Source: CAWCWN01 sp963799245
Lineage (GTDB): Bacteria > Chloroflexota > Ktedonobacteria > Ktedonobacterales > Ktedonobacteraceae
Direction of reading: 5' to 3'
NCBI GenBank assembly: GCA_963799245.1
Contig: CAWCWN010000001.1
Coordinates: forward strand, 1-64,000
Length of the DNA stretch: 64,000 nt
The notes beneath the pieces are model-generated. The model was not told where the DNA came from and ran no database searches. It was given only the letters and a program-made list of their open reading frames with translations. The translations under genes and the position numbers were made by a program. Below, one piece after another: positions 37,670 through 46,028 of this stretch (its first letter is position 1; each line of letters starts with the position of its first letter).

Positions 37670-37735
37670 CCTGTCCTGGCTACTTCTCATATCCGTTCGC
37701 AAAAGAGCATGGATATGAGAAGTAGCCAGGACAGG
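37670..37735. repeat. Palindrome P4 (minimal IS3-like ends)
   Basis: CCTGTCCTGGCTACTTCTCA, TATCCGTTCGCAAAAGAGCA, and the inverse GATATGAGAAGTAGCCAGGA ending CAGG. The flanks AAG on both sides could be a 3-bp target duplication. It ends five bases before the stop of the desaturase gene. Confidence 0.85.
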
Positions 37736-37739
37736 AAGA

Positions 37740-38786
37740 TCAGGAAAACTTGCTTGCTTCCCGTAAGGGCGCAGTTACCTCGTGAAGTGCAGAGACCGTT
37801 TCCCGGTAGGATTGCCACAAATTTGTTTCGTAGTAGCAAATAGCATGAGCATGGCAGAACGCTCTGACAATACCCTGTGCTTCTTTTAGCTTGTTCTGCG
37901 CCATTCCAGGGAACAGATGATGCTCAATCTGATAATTGAGACCTCCATACCAGAAATCGGTCAGAGGATGGGCATACACATTGCGAGCAGTTAGCACCTG
38001 GCGATGCAAGAAGTCCATCTGGCTCTCTTTTTCTAGGACGGGCATCCCTTTATGATTTGGGGCGAAGATTGATCCCATATAGACCCCGGCCAGAATTTGA
38101 TGGGTGAGCATGAAGACGATTGCCTGCCAGATGGGGAAGCGCGCGAACAGGATACCCACATAGAGCACGACGTGCAGAAAAATGAGCAGCCGTTCTGCTA
38201 GAGGATATGTGATTTTCTTCTGAAAGAGGTGCTCGATACTGTGGATCTGCATGTCAATTAAGGCCAGCGAGAGCATCGGAAAGAAGAAGTATGCCTGGTA
38301 TTTCATGAGACGCAGAAGCAGTTTTCCCTTGCCTTGCAGATCTTCTGGCGCAAAGGCAATGACCGGAATGAAAACGTCGGGGTCCACACCATGTTGATTG
38401 GGATGACTGTGGTGTTTATTATGCCTCTCCATCCACCACTCCATACTCAGGCCGACACACAAATTCCCGGCGATGAGACCAACAATATCGTTTTTCCGGG
38501 GACTCCGAAATATTTGTCTGTGCCCAGCGGCATGACCAAGGAGTCCGAACTGCGTCGTAAGAGTAGCCAGGAAGACGGCATTGAGAAGTTGGAACCAAAA
38601 AGGCTTCACGAACAGTAGCATGACCACGCTTAATGCGAGCAAAGCCACGAGCAGCCCGAGCATTCTCATATAATAACGCGGTTGCTTCTCCAGAAGCCCC
38701 ACCTGCTTGACCTAGCATTTTAACGTGGAATAGTCACTGGTGAGATGCGATACGGGGGGAGGGAATATTGCTTTTCCGTCAGTCAT
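37740..38786 (-). pseudogene. Fatty acid desaturase with an in-frame amber codon
   Basis: Membrane di-iron acyl desaturase. His boxes in order: HAAGH, HNKHH and QIEHH, with several membrane helices, as in front-end/acyl-lipid desaturases. The body is open from GTG 38702 (320 residues). The frame in fact extends upstream through a TAG at 38714-38712 to ATG 38786 with AAAGGGG upstream: MTDGKAIFPPPVSHL, SDYSTLKC, stop, VKQVGLLEKQPRYY. The upstream part fits the family, so the TAG at codon 25 is a nonsense change. A shorter product from the GTG is possible but lacks a good ribosome binding site. Confidence 0.8.
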
Positions 38787-39198
38787 AATAGATGCCCCTT
38801 TCAAAAAGGGAGAGTGAAAACTGCCTCTGTGTAGTAAGAGCCAGAGAAGACCGTGTTTGTTTCGCGAAGGATGGCGTAGCATAATACATATGGTTGTGCT
38901 TGCCCGATAAGTTGGCCGCCCTAAAACTTGGCCTGCCTACGAGTTGTGCAACGAGACAGGAGGAATCATTCTTGTTGCAAATCGAAAAAAGGTGTAGGAA
39001 TAAGTTGGGTAGGCATCATAGGACCAGCTATCCCAGGACAGCAACCACAGACTCCTTGCAACAAGATGGGGACAGACCCCTGTTAAGCGATAATTAGAAA
39101 CTTCCTCAAAAGAAGTGAGCCTGCTTGCTTCTGGAAGAATAGCCCTGTTATCATAGGTGTATGCCAGAAGAGCGCTGTTCAAACAATCCATGGCCGTG
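38787..39198. other. Intergenic, about 410 bp
   Basis: Upstream of the desaturase. No supported gene. Confidence 0.5.
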
Positions 39199-39275
39199 GG
39201 TGCTGCCTCTCTCAATGGTGGATAATTCAACCAGCCTCTGCAAACACATTTCGGGCTGGTTTTCTCCTCATTCGA
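39199..39275 (-). repeat. Solo end of the IS1-like element
   Basis: GGTGGATAATTCAACC, then TTTCGGGCTGGTTTTCTCC. It is the inverse of the 3' end at 22330-22405. No coding part remains. Confidence 0.7.
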
Positions 39276-39314
39276 CCATCCAGGCAGGCCGCTTCATCCT
39301 GTAGCTTCCCACTG

Positions 39315-39350
39315 TGCTGGCTACTTACCATATCCGTTCGCTCAGTCAGG
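39315..39350 (+). repeat. Solo end of the IS3-like family
   Basis: CTGTGCTGGCTACTTACCAT followed by ATCCGTTCGCTCAG. No partner end within 1 kb. Confidence 0.75.
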
Positions 39351-39395
39351 CCTTTAAGAGCCCCTTCCCATGTCTCTCGCAGCTTGCCAAATCCC

Positions 39396-39834
39396 CTATG
39401 GAAGAGTACAATCGAAATGCATGTATCTACTCATCTTCAAAAGGGGGAATGTACCACTGTGCATAGGATTCTTATTTTCATCAAAAAGTTGGGCAGTCAC
39501 TCTGCATAGAGGTGATAAAGGAGTCCCAAATGGGACGATCTCCCTTCCAGAGCGGCTTCTTGAGATCAGTGTCCGTATCCTTTGAGATAGCTCTAGAAGC
39601 GCATCACCTCTATCGAGAGTGACTACCAAAAGTTGACAAGCCTTTGTTTTCAATCGCTTCACCAGAGGGTCAGAAGTAATTCCTAACAAACAAACAGTGA
39701 ATGTGCAAAACTTGACAACAGGAAAGCTCTGAGACAGAGTACTAACCAGTGGTGCTACTTCTAGATTGAATGGGGGCAATCCGTGAAGTAGGTGTTCTGT
39801 TCCATGCCAGTAAGGGAAAAGCTGCCAGTGACAT
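39396..39834 (-). CDS. Possible coding remnant, unrecognised
   Basis: An open frame on the minus strand with protein-like segments LVKRLKTKACQLLVVTLDRG, LLELSQRIRTLISRSRSG and HSGTFPLLKMSRYMHFDC. No ribosome binding site at the nearest ATG, and I do not recognise the family. The longer frame to 40112 overlaps the cupin antisense and is not credible. It may be a decayed gene or chance. Confidence 0.25.
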
Positions 39835-39948
39835 GACCTACTCATGTGAATACGATCCGCTACTGGACACTTTTCCCAAATTCGCAGAGGGGAACCCAAC
39901 AAAAGAGCTTCCCACCCTTGGGAAGCTGTGCTGCTTGAGAAGCACAGT

Positions 39949-40320
39949 TCATGCGTGCTCAGCAGCGTCGGCTTCGGCTTTCGTCTTGTGAACAGTGCCC
40001 GGCTTATGCTCCGGCGGCGCATACACTGTGTACAGCTTGAGGTCACTTGTGCCGGTATTGATGAAGTTGTGCTTTGTTTCAGCAGGAACGAAACACAGGC
40101 TGTTTGGTGCAACGGGATGATGCTCGCCGTTCAAAATGGCTTCACCCTCACCTGCAACGAAAACGAGCACCTGATCTACATCATGGTGCGTTTCCTCACC
40201 GACCTCACCGCCAGGCGGGATACTCATGAGCACCACCTGACTATACGTACCGGTTACCACCTCCTGACGGAAGTACTCGTTCTTCTGTGCAAGAGTAACG
40301 ATGTCGCTGTTGAAACTCAT
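39949..40320 (-). CDS. Cupin-domain protein
   Basis: 123 residues, a single cupin barrel with complete motifs: GEETHHDVDQVLVFVAGEGE (metal-binding His and Glu) and VPAETKHNFINTGTSDLKLY, then YAPPEHKPGTVHKTKAEADA. This is a well-known small cupin type with the PPEH-x-PGTVHKTKAEAD tail. Likely binds a metal; function may be sugar isomerase-like or stress-related. AAAGGAG precedes the ATG at 40320. Confidence 0.88.
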   Translation of the reverse strand: MSFNSDIVTLAQKNEYFRQEVVTGTYSQVVLMSIPPGGEVGEETHHDVDQVLVFVAGEGEAILNGEHHPVAPNSLCFVPAETKHNFINTGTSDLKLYTVYAPPEHKPGTVHKTKAEADAAEHA

Positions 40321-40527
40321 GGGAGCACGGCCTCCTTTCTAAAAGCTGTGCAAGCTCTCAATCGTCATACGCTCAACATGGTATGCGCGCCGAATTTTCC
40401 TTGTAAACTAGCACCATTGGTTACGAGAAAACGTTATTCTTCTCACTCCTAATAAGGAGCTTTCCATGCCCATCATACCAAAATCGCGCCAGTTTGACCA
40501 GCGGATCATGCGCTTACTGCTCGAGCA

Positions 40528-40688
40528 GGTATTGTCAACTTATTTATTTCTTCTGATGAGCTTTCCCCACTTAGAAGCTCTTTTGGCCTTTTTCATGCTG
40601 ATTCTTCACGAAAAGGGGCGGAAAAAACGTCCTTCTTCCCCACTTTTCAGGGGAAATAATCTCATCACTGCATTAAGTTGACAATACC
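40528..40688. repeat. MITE family A, copy 3
   Basis: Ends GGTATTGTCAACTTA and TTAAGTTGACAATACC. 161 bp, interior diverged from copy 2 but sharing CTTCCCCACTTTTC and AATCTCATCACTGCA. Confidence 0.88.
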
Positions 40689-40807
40689 GGAAATACAGCC
40701 ACACCGCGTGGCTGATGATTTCAGGTGGGAAGCGCAAGCCTTTGTAGCTCGGAGCAGTGGTGCGTGTTTTCATGAAGCCATGTTAGCACACTGTTCAGTT
40801 ATGTACC

Positions 40808-40821
40808 AAGTTGACAATACC
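40808..40821. repeat. Solo terminus of MITE family A
   Basis: AAGTTGACAATACC with no partner except the complete copy 120 bases away. It sits directly before the promoter of the pentapeptide-TIR gene. Confidence 0.6.
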
Positions 40822-40824
40822 ATC

Positions 40825-40853
40825 TTGCGTATTGGTTTGCGTCTCTCTATAAT
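40825..40853 (+). promoter_or_regulatory. Promoter of the pentapeptide-TIR gene
   Basis: TTGCGT at 40825-40830 and a consensus TATAAT at 40848-40853, 17 bases apart. The start codon is at 40881 with AGAGGAGG before it. The spacing is ideal for a housekeeping sigma factor. Confidence 0.6.
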
Positions 40854-40880
40854 GAGAGCACCACAGAGGAGGTGAACGGA

Positions 40881-41966
40881 ATGGCAGACCAACCACAGCT
40901 TAAACGTCTCCGAAAAGGAGTAGAGGCCTGGAATACATGGAGAGGCCAACATCCAGATATACCCCTTGACCTTAGGGGAGCCAACCTTAGCAATGCTGAC
41001 CTCAGCAAAGCCGACCTCAGGGGAGCCATCCTCAGCAAAGCCGACCTCAGGGGAGCCATCCTCAGCAAAGCCGACCTCAGGGGAGCCGACCTCAGCAAAG
41101 CCGACCTCAGCGAAGCCAACCTCAGCGAAGCCAACCTCTTCAGAACCGACCTCAGCTACGCCAACCTCAGCTACGTCGACCTCAGCGGAGCTGAGCTCTT
41201 CAGAGCCGATCTCAGCTTCGCCGATCTCAGCTACGCCGGCCTCAGCAGAGCCGACCTCAGCTACGTCAACCTCAGCGAAGCCAACCTCAGCAGCGCCAAC
41301 CTCAGCAGCGCCTACCTCCGACGGACGATCTTTGGAGATGTTGATCTGCGAACCGTTAGAGGACTGGATACAGTGCGGCACGGAGGCCCTTCGACCATTG
41401 GCACGGATGCCATCTCGCGCTCGGAAGGCACTATTCCTGAGGAGTTCTTGCGCAAAGCAGGCGTCGCTGAGTCCTTCATCACCTCTGCCCATGCCCTGGC
41501 TCAGAACCCTCGTGAGTATTACACGTGCGTTATCAGCTATGCCAGTAAAGATCAGGAGTTTGTTGAACGACTCTATGCCGACTTGCAATCCAATAGCGTT
41601 CGGTGCTGGTTTGCTCCTGAAGACTTGAAAATTGGGGAGAAGTTCTGGCACAGCATTGATGAGTCTCTCCGCTTGTATGATAAGCTCCTGGTTGTCCTTT
41701 CGGAACATTCCGTCAACAGTGAGTGGGTAGAACGCGAGGTCATGGCCGCCCTTGAGAAAGAACAGCGCCACCACAAAACGGCCCTCTTTCCCATCACCTT
41801 GGATGAGACGGTCAAGCAGACAAGCTTGCCATGGGCCGCCAGCATCCGACGGACACGCCATATCAGGGACTTTACCCGCTGGAAAGACCACGAGGCGTAC
41901 CAGCAAGGCTTGAAGCGATTGCTGCGTGATCTCCAACCCGACAACCGCCCAACAAGCACGTCCTAA
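40881..41966 (+). CDS. Pentapeptide-repeat protein with C-terminal TIR domain
   Basis: 361 residues. Residues about 29-150 are pentapeptide repeats of the A-D/N-L-S-x type (LSKADLRGAILSKADLRGA and so on), forming a right-handed quadrilateral helix. A linker with GPSTIGTDAISRSEG and IPEEFLRKAGV follows, then a TIR domain from CVISYASKDQEFVERLYADL through WFAPEDLKIGEKFW to LSEHSVNSEWVEREV, where the Glu after Trp is the position of the NADase residue in catalytic TIRs. Bacterial TIR proteins often cleave NAD or signal in anti-phage defence; the target here is unknown. ATG at 40881 is preferred over GTG 40872 because of AGAGGAGG. It is a single-gene unit. Confidence 0.88.
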   Translation: MADQPQLKRLRKGVEAWNTWRGQHPDIPLDLRGANLSNADLSKADLRGAILSKADLRGAILSKADLRGADLSKADLSEANLSEANLFRTDLSYANLSYVDLSGAELFRADLSFADLSYAGLSRADLSYVNLSEANLSSANLSSAYLRRTIFGDVDLRTVRGLDTVRHGGPSTIGTDAISRSEGTIPEEFLRKAGVAESFITSAHALAQNPREYYTCVISYASKDQEFVERLYADLQSNSVRCWFAPEDLKIGEKFWHSIDESLRLYDKLLVVLSEHSVNSEWVEREVMAALEKEQRHHKTALFPITLDETVKQTSLPWAASIRRTRHIRDFTRWKDHEAYQQGLKRLLRDLQPDNRPTSTS

Positions 41967-42109
41967 CAGAACAGCAATCCCTTTCCCAACAAGAGCAGAG
42001 TGAGCGTTTACACGCTGTGTTTGAAACATGCACCAACCGAGAGAAAGATCAGGAACCAGGAAGAACGAGAGAGGTGTTAAAAGTCAATGATTGCTACCAC
42101 TGCTGCCAG
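41967..42109. other. Downstream region of the TIR gene
   Basis: No gene. I did not find a clear terminator hairpin. Confidence 0.4.
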
Positions 42110-42185
42110 GGCAATCGCATCTAAATTGGAAGATGGTAAAATAAGGTCCAAAACGGAAGCGGAAAGACATGGAACAAGAGCCCCT
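42110..42185 (+). mobile_element. ISAs1-type left end with transposase start, truncated
   Basis: CAGGGCAATCGCATCTAAAT, the same end as the MITE at 31781, followed by AACGGAAGCGGAAAGAC and an ATG (MEQEP). The rest is cut by an IS3-like end (TGTACTGGCTACTTCGATCA) beginning at about 42187. Confidence 0.65.
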
Positions 42186-42186
42186 G

Positions 42187-42215
42187 TACTGGCTACTTCG
42201 ATCATCCGTCCTCAA
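42187..42215 (+). repeat. Solo end of the IS3-like family
   Basis: TGTACTGGCTACTTCGATCA then TCCGTCC. It sits at the breakpoint of the ISAs1 remnant. Confidence 0.7.
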
Positions 42216-42294
42216 ATAAGCCAACTTTTGCCTATGAAAAGAGCGTGACCCAGCGCGTTCATGTCACTACGACCTCCCATCCATCTTGCTCTGT

Positions 42295-43246
42295 TTACTG
42301 ACCGGCGAGCCGTGCTACCACAGGGGCCAGCACCTCCAGGCTGTGCTCGAAAACAGTAATATACGAGATACCAAAGCGCTCCCGGCGGACCTGGAGGTCC
42401 TCGCAGATCTGATCTATGCTCCCGATCAGCATGTATGGCGCTTGCAGAATCTGGTCGGTACTCACCTGGTATCCTGCCGCCAGAGTCGTCGCGATCAAGT
42501 GCGCCGCCTGCTCGCGATCCTCCGTGGTGAACACCTGGGCAACCAGTATGCCCAGTTCGAGACCAGCAAAGCGCACACCCGCCGCCTCACGCACCCGGGT
42601 GATTTTCTGCTCAAGGGCTTCAGGAGTGGCGTCCATCAAATCCTGTCCCTGGCCGTCGGGGCGAGCTCTGGGGAGAAACCCGATACTATCTGCCTCTCTG
42701 GCTGCGATTGAGAGCAGGCGCTGGCCTCCGCCGCCTATGTGAAGAGGCGGGTGCGGACGCTGCACCGGCTTGGGAAAGCCCTCTAAACCGGTGAGGGTAT
42801 AGTACTGGCCTGCGAAATCGATTGGCCCATCCGCGAACAAGCCTTTGACAATCTGGATGGCCTCTTCCATTCTCGCGATGCGTACGCTCACACGCTCAAA
42901 GGGGATGCCAGCCCGCTCATATTCTGGCTTCAGCCAACCCCCGCCTACTCCCAGTTCGAGACGCACACCGGAGAGAACATCCAGGGTGGCCGCCTCCTTG
43001 GCAAGCATGACCGGATGACGGAAGTCGTTGTCGAACACACGGCTACCTACCCACAACATACTGGTCGCATCGGCAGCCGCCACCAGCGCTGGGATCGGAG
43101 AGAGCTGGTCGCCCAGGTGATCCGGCATGAACAACGTCGAGTACCCTAACGCTTCGGCCTGGCGAGCAATGCCTCTCCACTCTACCCTGGATTTGCTCCC
43201 GTGGACAGAAAGCAATGCCGCAACGAAATGGTCGTGCTTTGCTCAT
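42295..43246 (-). pseudogene. LLM-class F420-dependent oxidoreductase, N-terminal frameshift
   Basis: Bacterial-luciferase-like TIM barrel. The body has ALGYSTLFMPDHLGDQLSPI, VFDNDFRHPVMLAKEAATLD, VLSGVRLELGVGGGWLKPEY and GFPKPVQRPHPPLHIGGGGQ, typical of the MSMEG_2516-type probable F420 oxidoreductases. The natural start MSKARPFRCGI (43246) is in another frame. One extra base near 43215 separates it from LSVHGSKSRVEW. A TTG inside could start a shortened protein of 306 residues, but the first beta strand would be missing. Probably inactive, unless the extra base is a sequence error. Confidence 0.82.
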
Positions 43247-43262
43247 CAGAGACTCCTTCGCT

Positions 43263-43700
43263 CTATCTTCTCCATCCGCCCATTGGCTTGAACATGACCC
43301 CTTCTGTAAAGTCGTGCAGTGCCTCAATCGTATCCTGGATAGGCAGCTTCTCCCGATCTATCCGCTTCCAATCAGCTCGATCCAATGTCCCAATCACCAG
43401 ATACTTGTTGCCAACAATTTCCGGGTTAAGAACGGTGAAAACTCTCGTAATAATCTCATCTAACTCGTTCTGGTGAGCAATCAATAGATCACAGTGGCAA
43501 CAATAGCGGCAGGTCTTATTCAACAGCAACGGTTGCTTTGGGTCGATATGGATGAACAGCGGCAGTTTCCGCTGCCCTGTCTTATTGGCACACTGCGGAC
43601 ATGTACTAAACCGCACATCCTGATAGGGATTGAGAAAGAAGCGGTAACGTGGGGACCGCTTCCCAAGCCGTGGGATGTTCTTCTCGTCTCTCTTTCCCAT
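43263..43700 (-). CDS. Conserved hypothetical protein with two Cys pairs
   Basis: 145 residues. RYRFFLNPYQDVRFSTCPQC, then a second pair in LLLNKTCRYCCHCDLLIAHQ, then VGNKYLVIGTLDRADWKR. The Cys pairs suggest a zinc ribbon. I recall the same arrangement in uncharacterised bacterial proteins but know no function. It follows the 80-residue gene on the same strand after 39 bases, so the two may be an operon. The start has only a weak GCGAGG upstream. Confidence 0.72.
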   Translation of the reverse strand: MGKRDEKNIPRLGKRSPRYRFFLNPYQDVRFSTCPQCANKTGQRKLPLFIHIDPKQPLLLNKTCRYCCHCDLLIAHQNELDEIITRVFTVLNPEIVGNKYLVIGTLDRADWKRIDREKLPIQDTIEALHDFTEGVMFKPMGGWRR

Positions 43701-43739
43701 TGTTGCCTCGCTCTTCTCAGAGAAAACACCAGTGCTCTC

Positions 43740-43982
43740 TTAGCGAATATCCTGGGCCAGATACCGGATGGGAACGCCCAGATCATTGATCCACTCGATC
43801 CATGCAACAGGCTGTATCCACTCGTCACGCGCTGCTGTTCGGACTTCCAGAACGCTATTTCGCCTGCGAGCTCGCGTGATTTTGCGCCTTCTCGTCATGC
43901 CTTCGATCTGGGCATAGGTTTTGTAATATTGGCAGATCAGATGTATATCCCGAACGTTAACCAATGCACGTGCTTTTTGCAT
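43740..43982 (-). CDS. Small basic hypothetical protein
   Basis: 80 residues: MQKARALVNVRDIHLICQYY, KTYAQIEGMTRRRKITRARR then WIQPVAWIEWINDLGVPIRY. Basic in the middle. AAGGAGG lies 7 bases before the ATG, strong evidence that it is translated. Family not recognised. Probably the first gene of a two-gene unit with the Cys-pair protein downstream. Confidence 0.65.
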   Translation of the reverse strand: MQKARALVNVRDIHLICQYYKTYAQIEGMTRRRKITRARRRNSVLEVRTAARDEWIQPVAWIEWINDLGVPIRYLAQDIR

Positions 43983-44257
43983 GCTCTGCCTCCTTCGTTG
44001 CTCACATAGAGCATATCACGCATGTGCTCCTTGGGAGCAATTTTCTGGATCAGTTGAGCCTAACCTTACATCAACGAGGCAGACCTGGCAAACAACTTTG
44101 CTCATTGTTGTGTAGGGGACTTTTTCTACGTTGACCGTAGAGTCATTCTACGGTTACGATGACCTTTTTCGCTTCTTGACGCTCATTCTATACCACGTTT
44201 ACAATAGTTCGCACAGACCAAATTGCAAAAAGTGATGGATCAGTAGGTGAGAGAAGT
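43983..44257. other. Intergenic
   Basis: Upstream region of the small basic protein, up to the left end of IS3-like copy 2. No gene seen. Confidence 0.5.
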
Positions 44258-46024
44258 TGTACTGGCTACTTCTTACGAAAATAGTCCTTGGAGATTCAAG
44301 CAGATGAGCAAAAGCCATTTTCATCCTCATGGATGTTATAGTGTGACATGGGCGCTTCCTTCGTTACGTCGCATACTTCTACCGCTTTTACGTTTTATAT
44401 GCGGCGTATCATTATCTTCTCTGCCTCGCAGAGGCATTGCGCTTTGGTCATCCGTTCAGATAATCGCCATCAGAAGAACGATCTATCGGCCCTCCACTAA
44501 TTGCAGATACAGAGGAAATCAGGATACAATCAGAAGGTGTGAACATGTGCTTCCACTCCCACATGCTCATCAACTTATCTACGCGAAGGAGAAGATCAAT
44601 TTGTGAACCTGGTTCTTCCTCATCTCAAGCGGCTTTGTCGTAGCTGCTTGGCGATGCTCAGCTCTCGCTTTGCTCTTTGCACACAACCGCTCACTTCCTC
44701 GTTGCTGCTCGGATCACTCGCCGATCTTGGCAGAAGCAAGTCCCAGCTCATCGCGGAAAACGCCCTCTTACGCCAACAACTCATCATTCTCAGTCGGCAG
44801 GTGAAACGACCAGCTTGCACCAAGGCGGATCGAATACTCCTCGTGCTCCTTGCAAGGTTGGTTCGCACATGGAAGCAGGCCCTTTTGCTTGTCCAACCAG
44901 ACACACTGCTGCGGTGGCATCGTGAGCTCTTTCGTCTGGTCTGGAAGCACAGGTCAAAGGCTCCCTCTCATCAGCCGAAGATAGCGGCAGAAACCGTCGC
45001 TTTGATCAGGGAGATGGCAGTGAAGAATCGGCTCTGGGGCGCTGAGCGTATTCGTGGAGAATTGCTGAAACTCGGTCTTCATGTATGCAAGCGCACCATT
45101 CAGAAGTATATGCGAGCCGTCCGCACACCACAACCACGAGGGCAGAAGTGGACGACCTTTCTGCACAATCACGCCGCAGATATCTGGGCCTGCGATTTCC
45201 TGCAGGTCACGGATCTCTTCTTTCGACCGCTTTTCGCATTTTTCATCATCGAGCTCAAGACCCGACGGGTAGTCCATGTCGGGGTTACTCGTTCCCCTAC
45301 TGATCCCTGGGTGGCCCAACAACTCCGAGAAGCCACGCCCTTTGGGCAAGCACCGAAGTATTTGATCTGCGATAACGATCGGAAATTTGGGCCCTGTTTC
45401 GCTCGGGTGGCGATAACCAGTGCGATTGAGATTCTTCACACACCGTTTCACGCTCCCCGAGCCAATGCGATCTGCGAACGCTTCTTGAGAAGTGTGCGAC
45501 AAGCATGTCTCGACCACCTGTTGATCCTTCACGAGAAGCAGCTCCAGCGCGTGCTCAAGAGGTATAGTGCGTACTTTAATCGGGCCCGACCCCATCAAGG
45601 GATTCATCAGCACCTCCCAGAGCCACCAGCACCTCCTGCTCCATCGCCTCAGAAGAGCGACAGGGTGCTCTCCATTGCCGTCTTGGGCGGGTTACATCAT
45701 GACTACCAAAGAGCAGCTTGAATACTGGAAGACAAGCGCGGAGAGAAATGGATGAGGCTCGTTCTGAGCGCCACCCTGGTTTCGCTTCTCTCCCCTTGTG
45801 CTTTCTCTGTTTTTTGGAAAACCTGAAAGCAGTTTCCTCCTGGCCACCTCCTTCCGAACGAGCATGTCGCCGAACACAAGTGGCATCTTTCCCAGGAAGT
45901 TTCTTCATGATTGTGGATGGGAGAGATTTTTCTTCTGTTTAAACTCGGCTTTTCAGGAATGAGCGTGAAGGGAGTGAAAGCGACAAAGCAATTGTGCGAG
46001 CGGATGTCCCATGTAGCCAATACA
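44258..46024 (+). mobile_element. IS3-like element, TGTGCTGGCTAC family, copy 2 (intact gene)
   Basis: Left end TGTACTGGCTACTTCTTACG; right end, read inward, TGTATTGGCTACATGGGACA then TCCGCTCG. 1,767 bp with an uninterrupted transposase. The best candidate for the enzyme that moves the related MITEs and palindromes. Confidence 0.8.
44603..45721 (+). CDS. Integrase-core transposase, intact
   Basis: 372 residues. The N-terminal region LGRSKSQLIAENALLRQQL is leucine-rich, followed by ARLVRTWKQALLLVQPDTLL and RLWGAERIRGELLKLGLHVC (helix-turn-helix). The DDE core has IWACDFLQVTDLFF, ICDNDRKFGPCFA and NAICERFLRSVRQACLDHLL, and the end is LGGLHHDYQRAA. GTG start at 44603, with GAAGGAGAAG upstream. 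Compared with copies 1 and 3 there is no frameshift. Confidence 0.88.
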   Translation: MNLVLPHLKRLCRSCLAMLSSRFALCTQPLTSSLLLGSLADLGRSKSQLIAENALLRQQLIILSRQVKRPACTKADRILLVLLARLVRTWKQALLLVQPDTLLRWHRELFRLVWKHRSKAPSHQPKIAAETVALIREMAVKNRLWGAERIRGELLKLGLHVCKRTIQKYMRAVRTPQPRGQKWTTFLHNHAADIWACDFLQVTDLFFRPLFAFFIIELKTRRVVHVGVTRSPTDPWVAQQLREATPFGQAPKYLICDNDRKFGPCFARVAITSAIEILHTPFHAPRANAICERFLRSVRQACLDHLLILHEKQLQRVLKRYSAYFNRARPHQGIHQHLPEPPAPPAPSPQKSDRVLSIAVLGGLHHDYQRAA

Positions 46025-46028
46025 ACCC

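Noticed and set aside
39768..39786. GAATGGGGGCAATCC as another end of the 7-bp-TSD family
   Set aside because: Only about ten bases match, and there is no partner end or transposase remnant.
40811..40853. TTGACA of the MITE terminus as the -35 box for the TIR gene
   Set aside because: The distance to TATAAT is 31 bases. TTGCGT at 40825, 17 bases away, fits much better.
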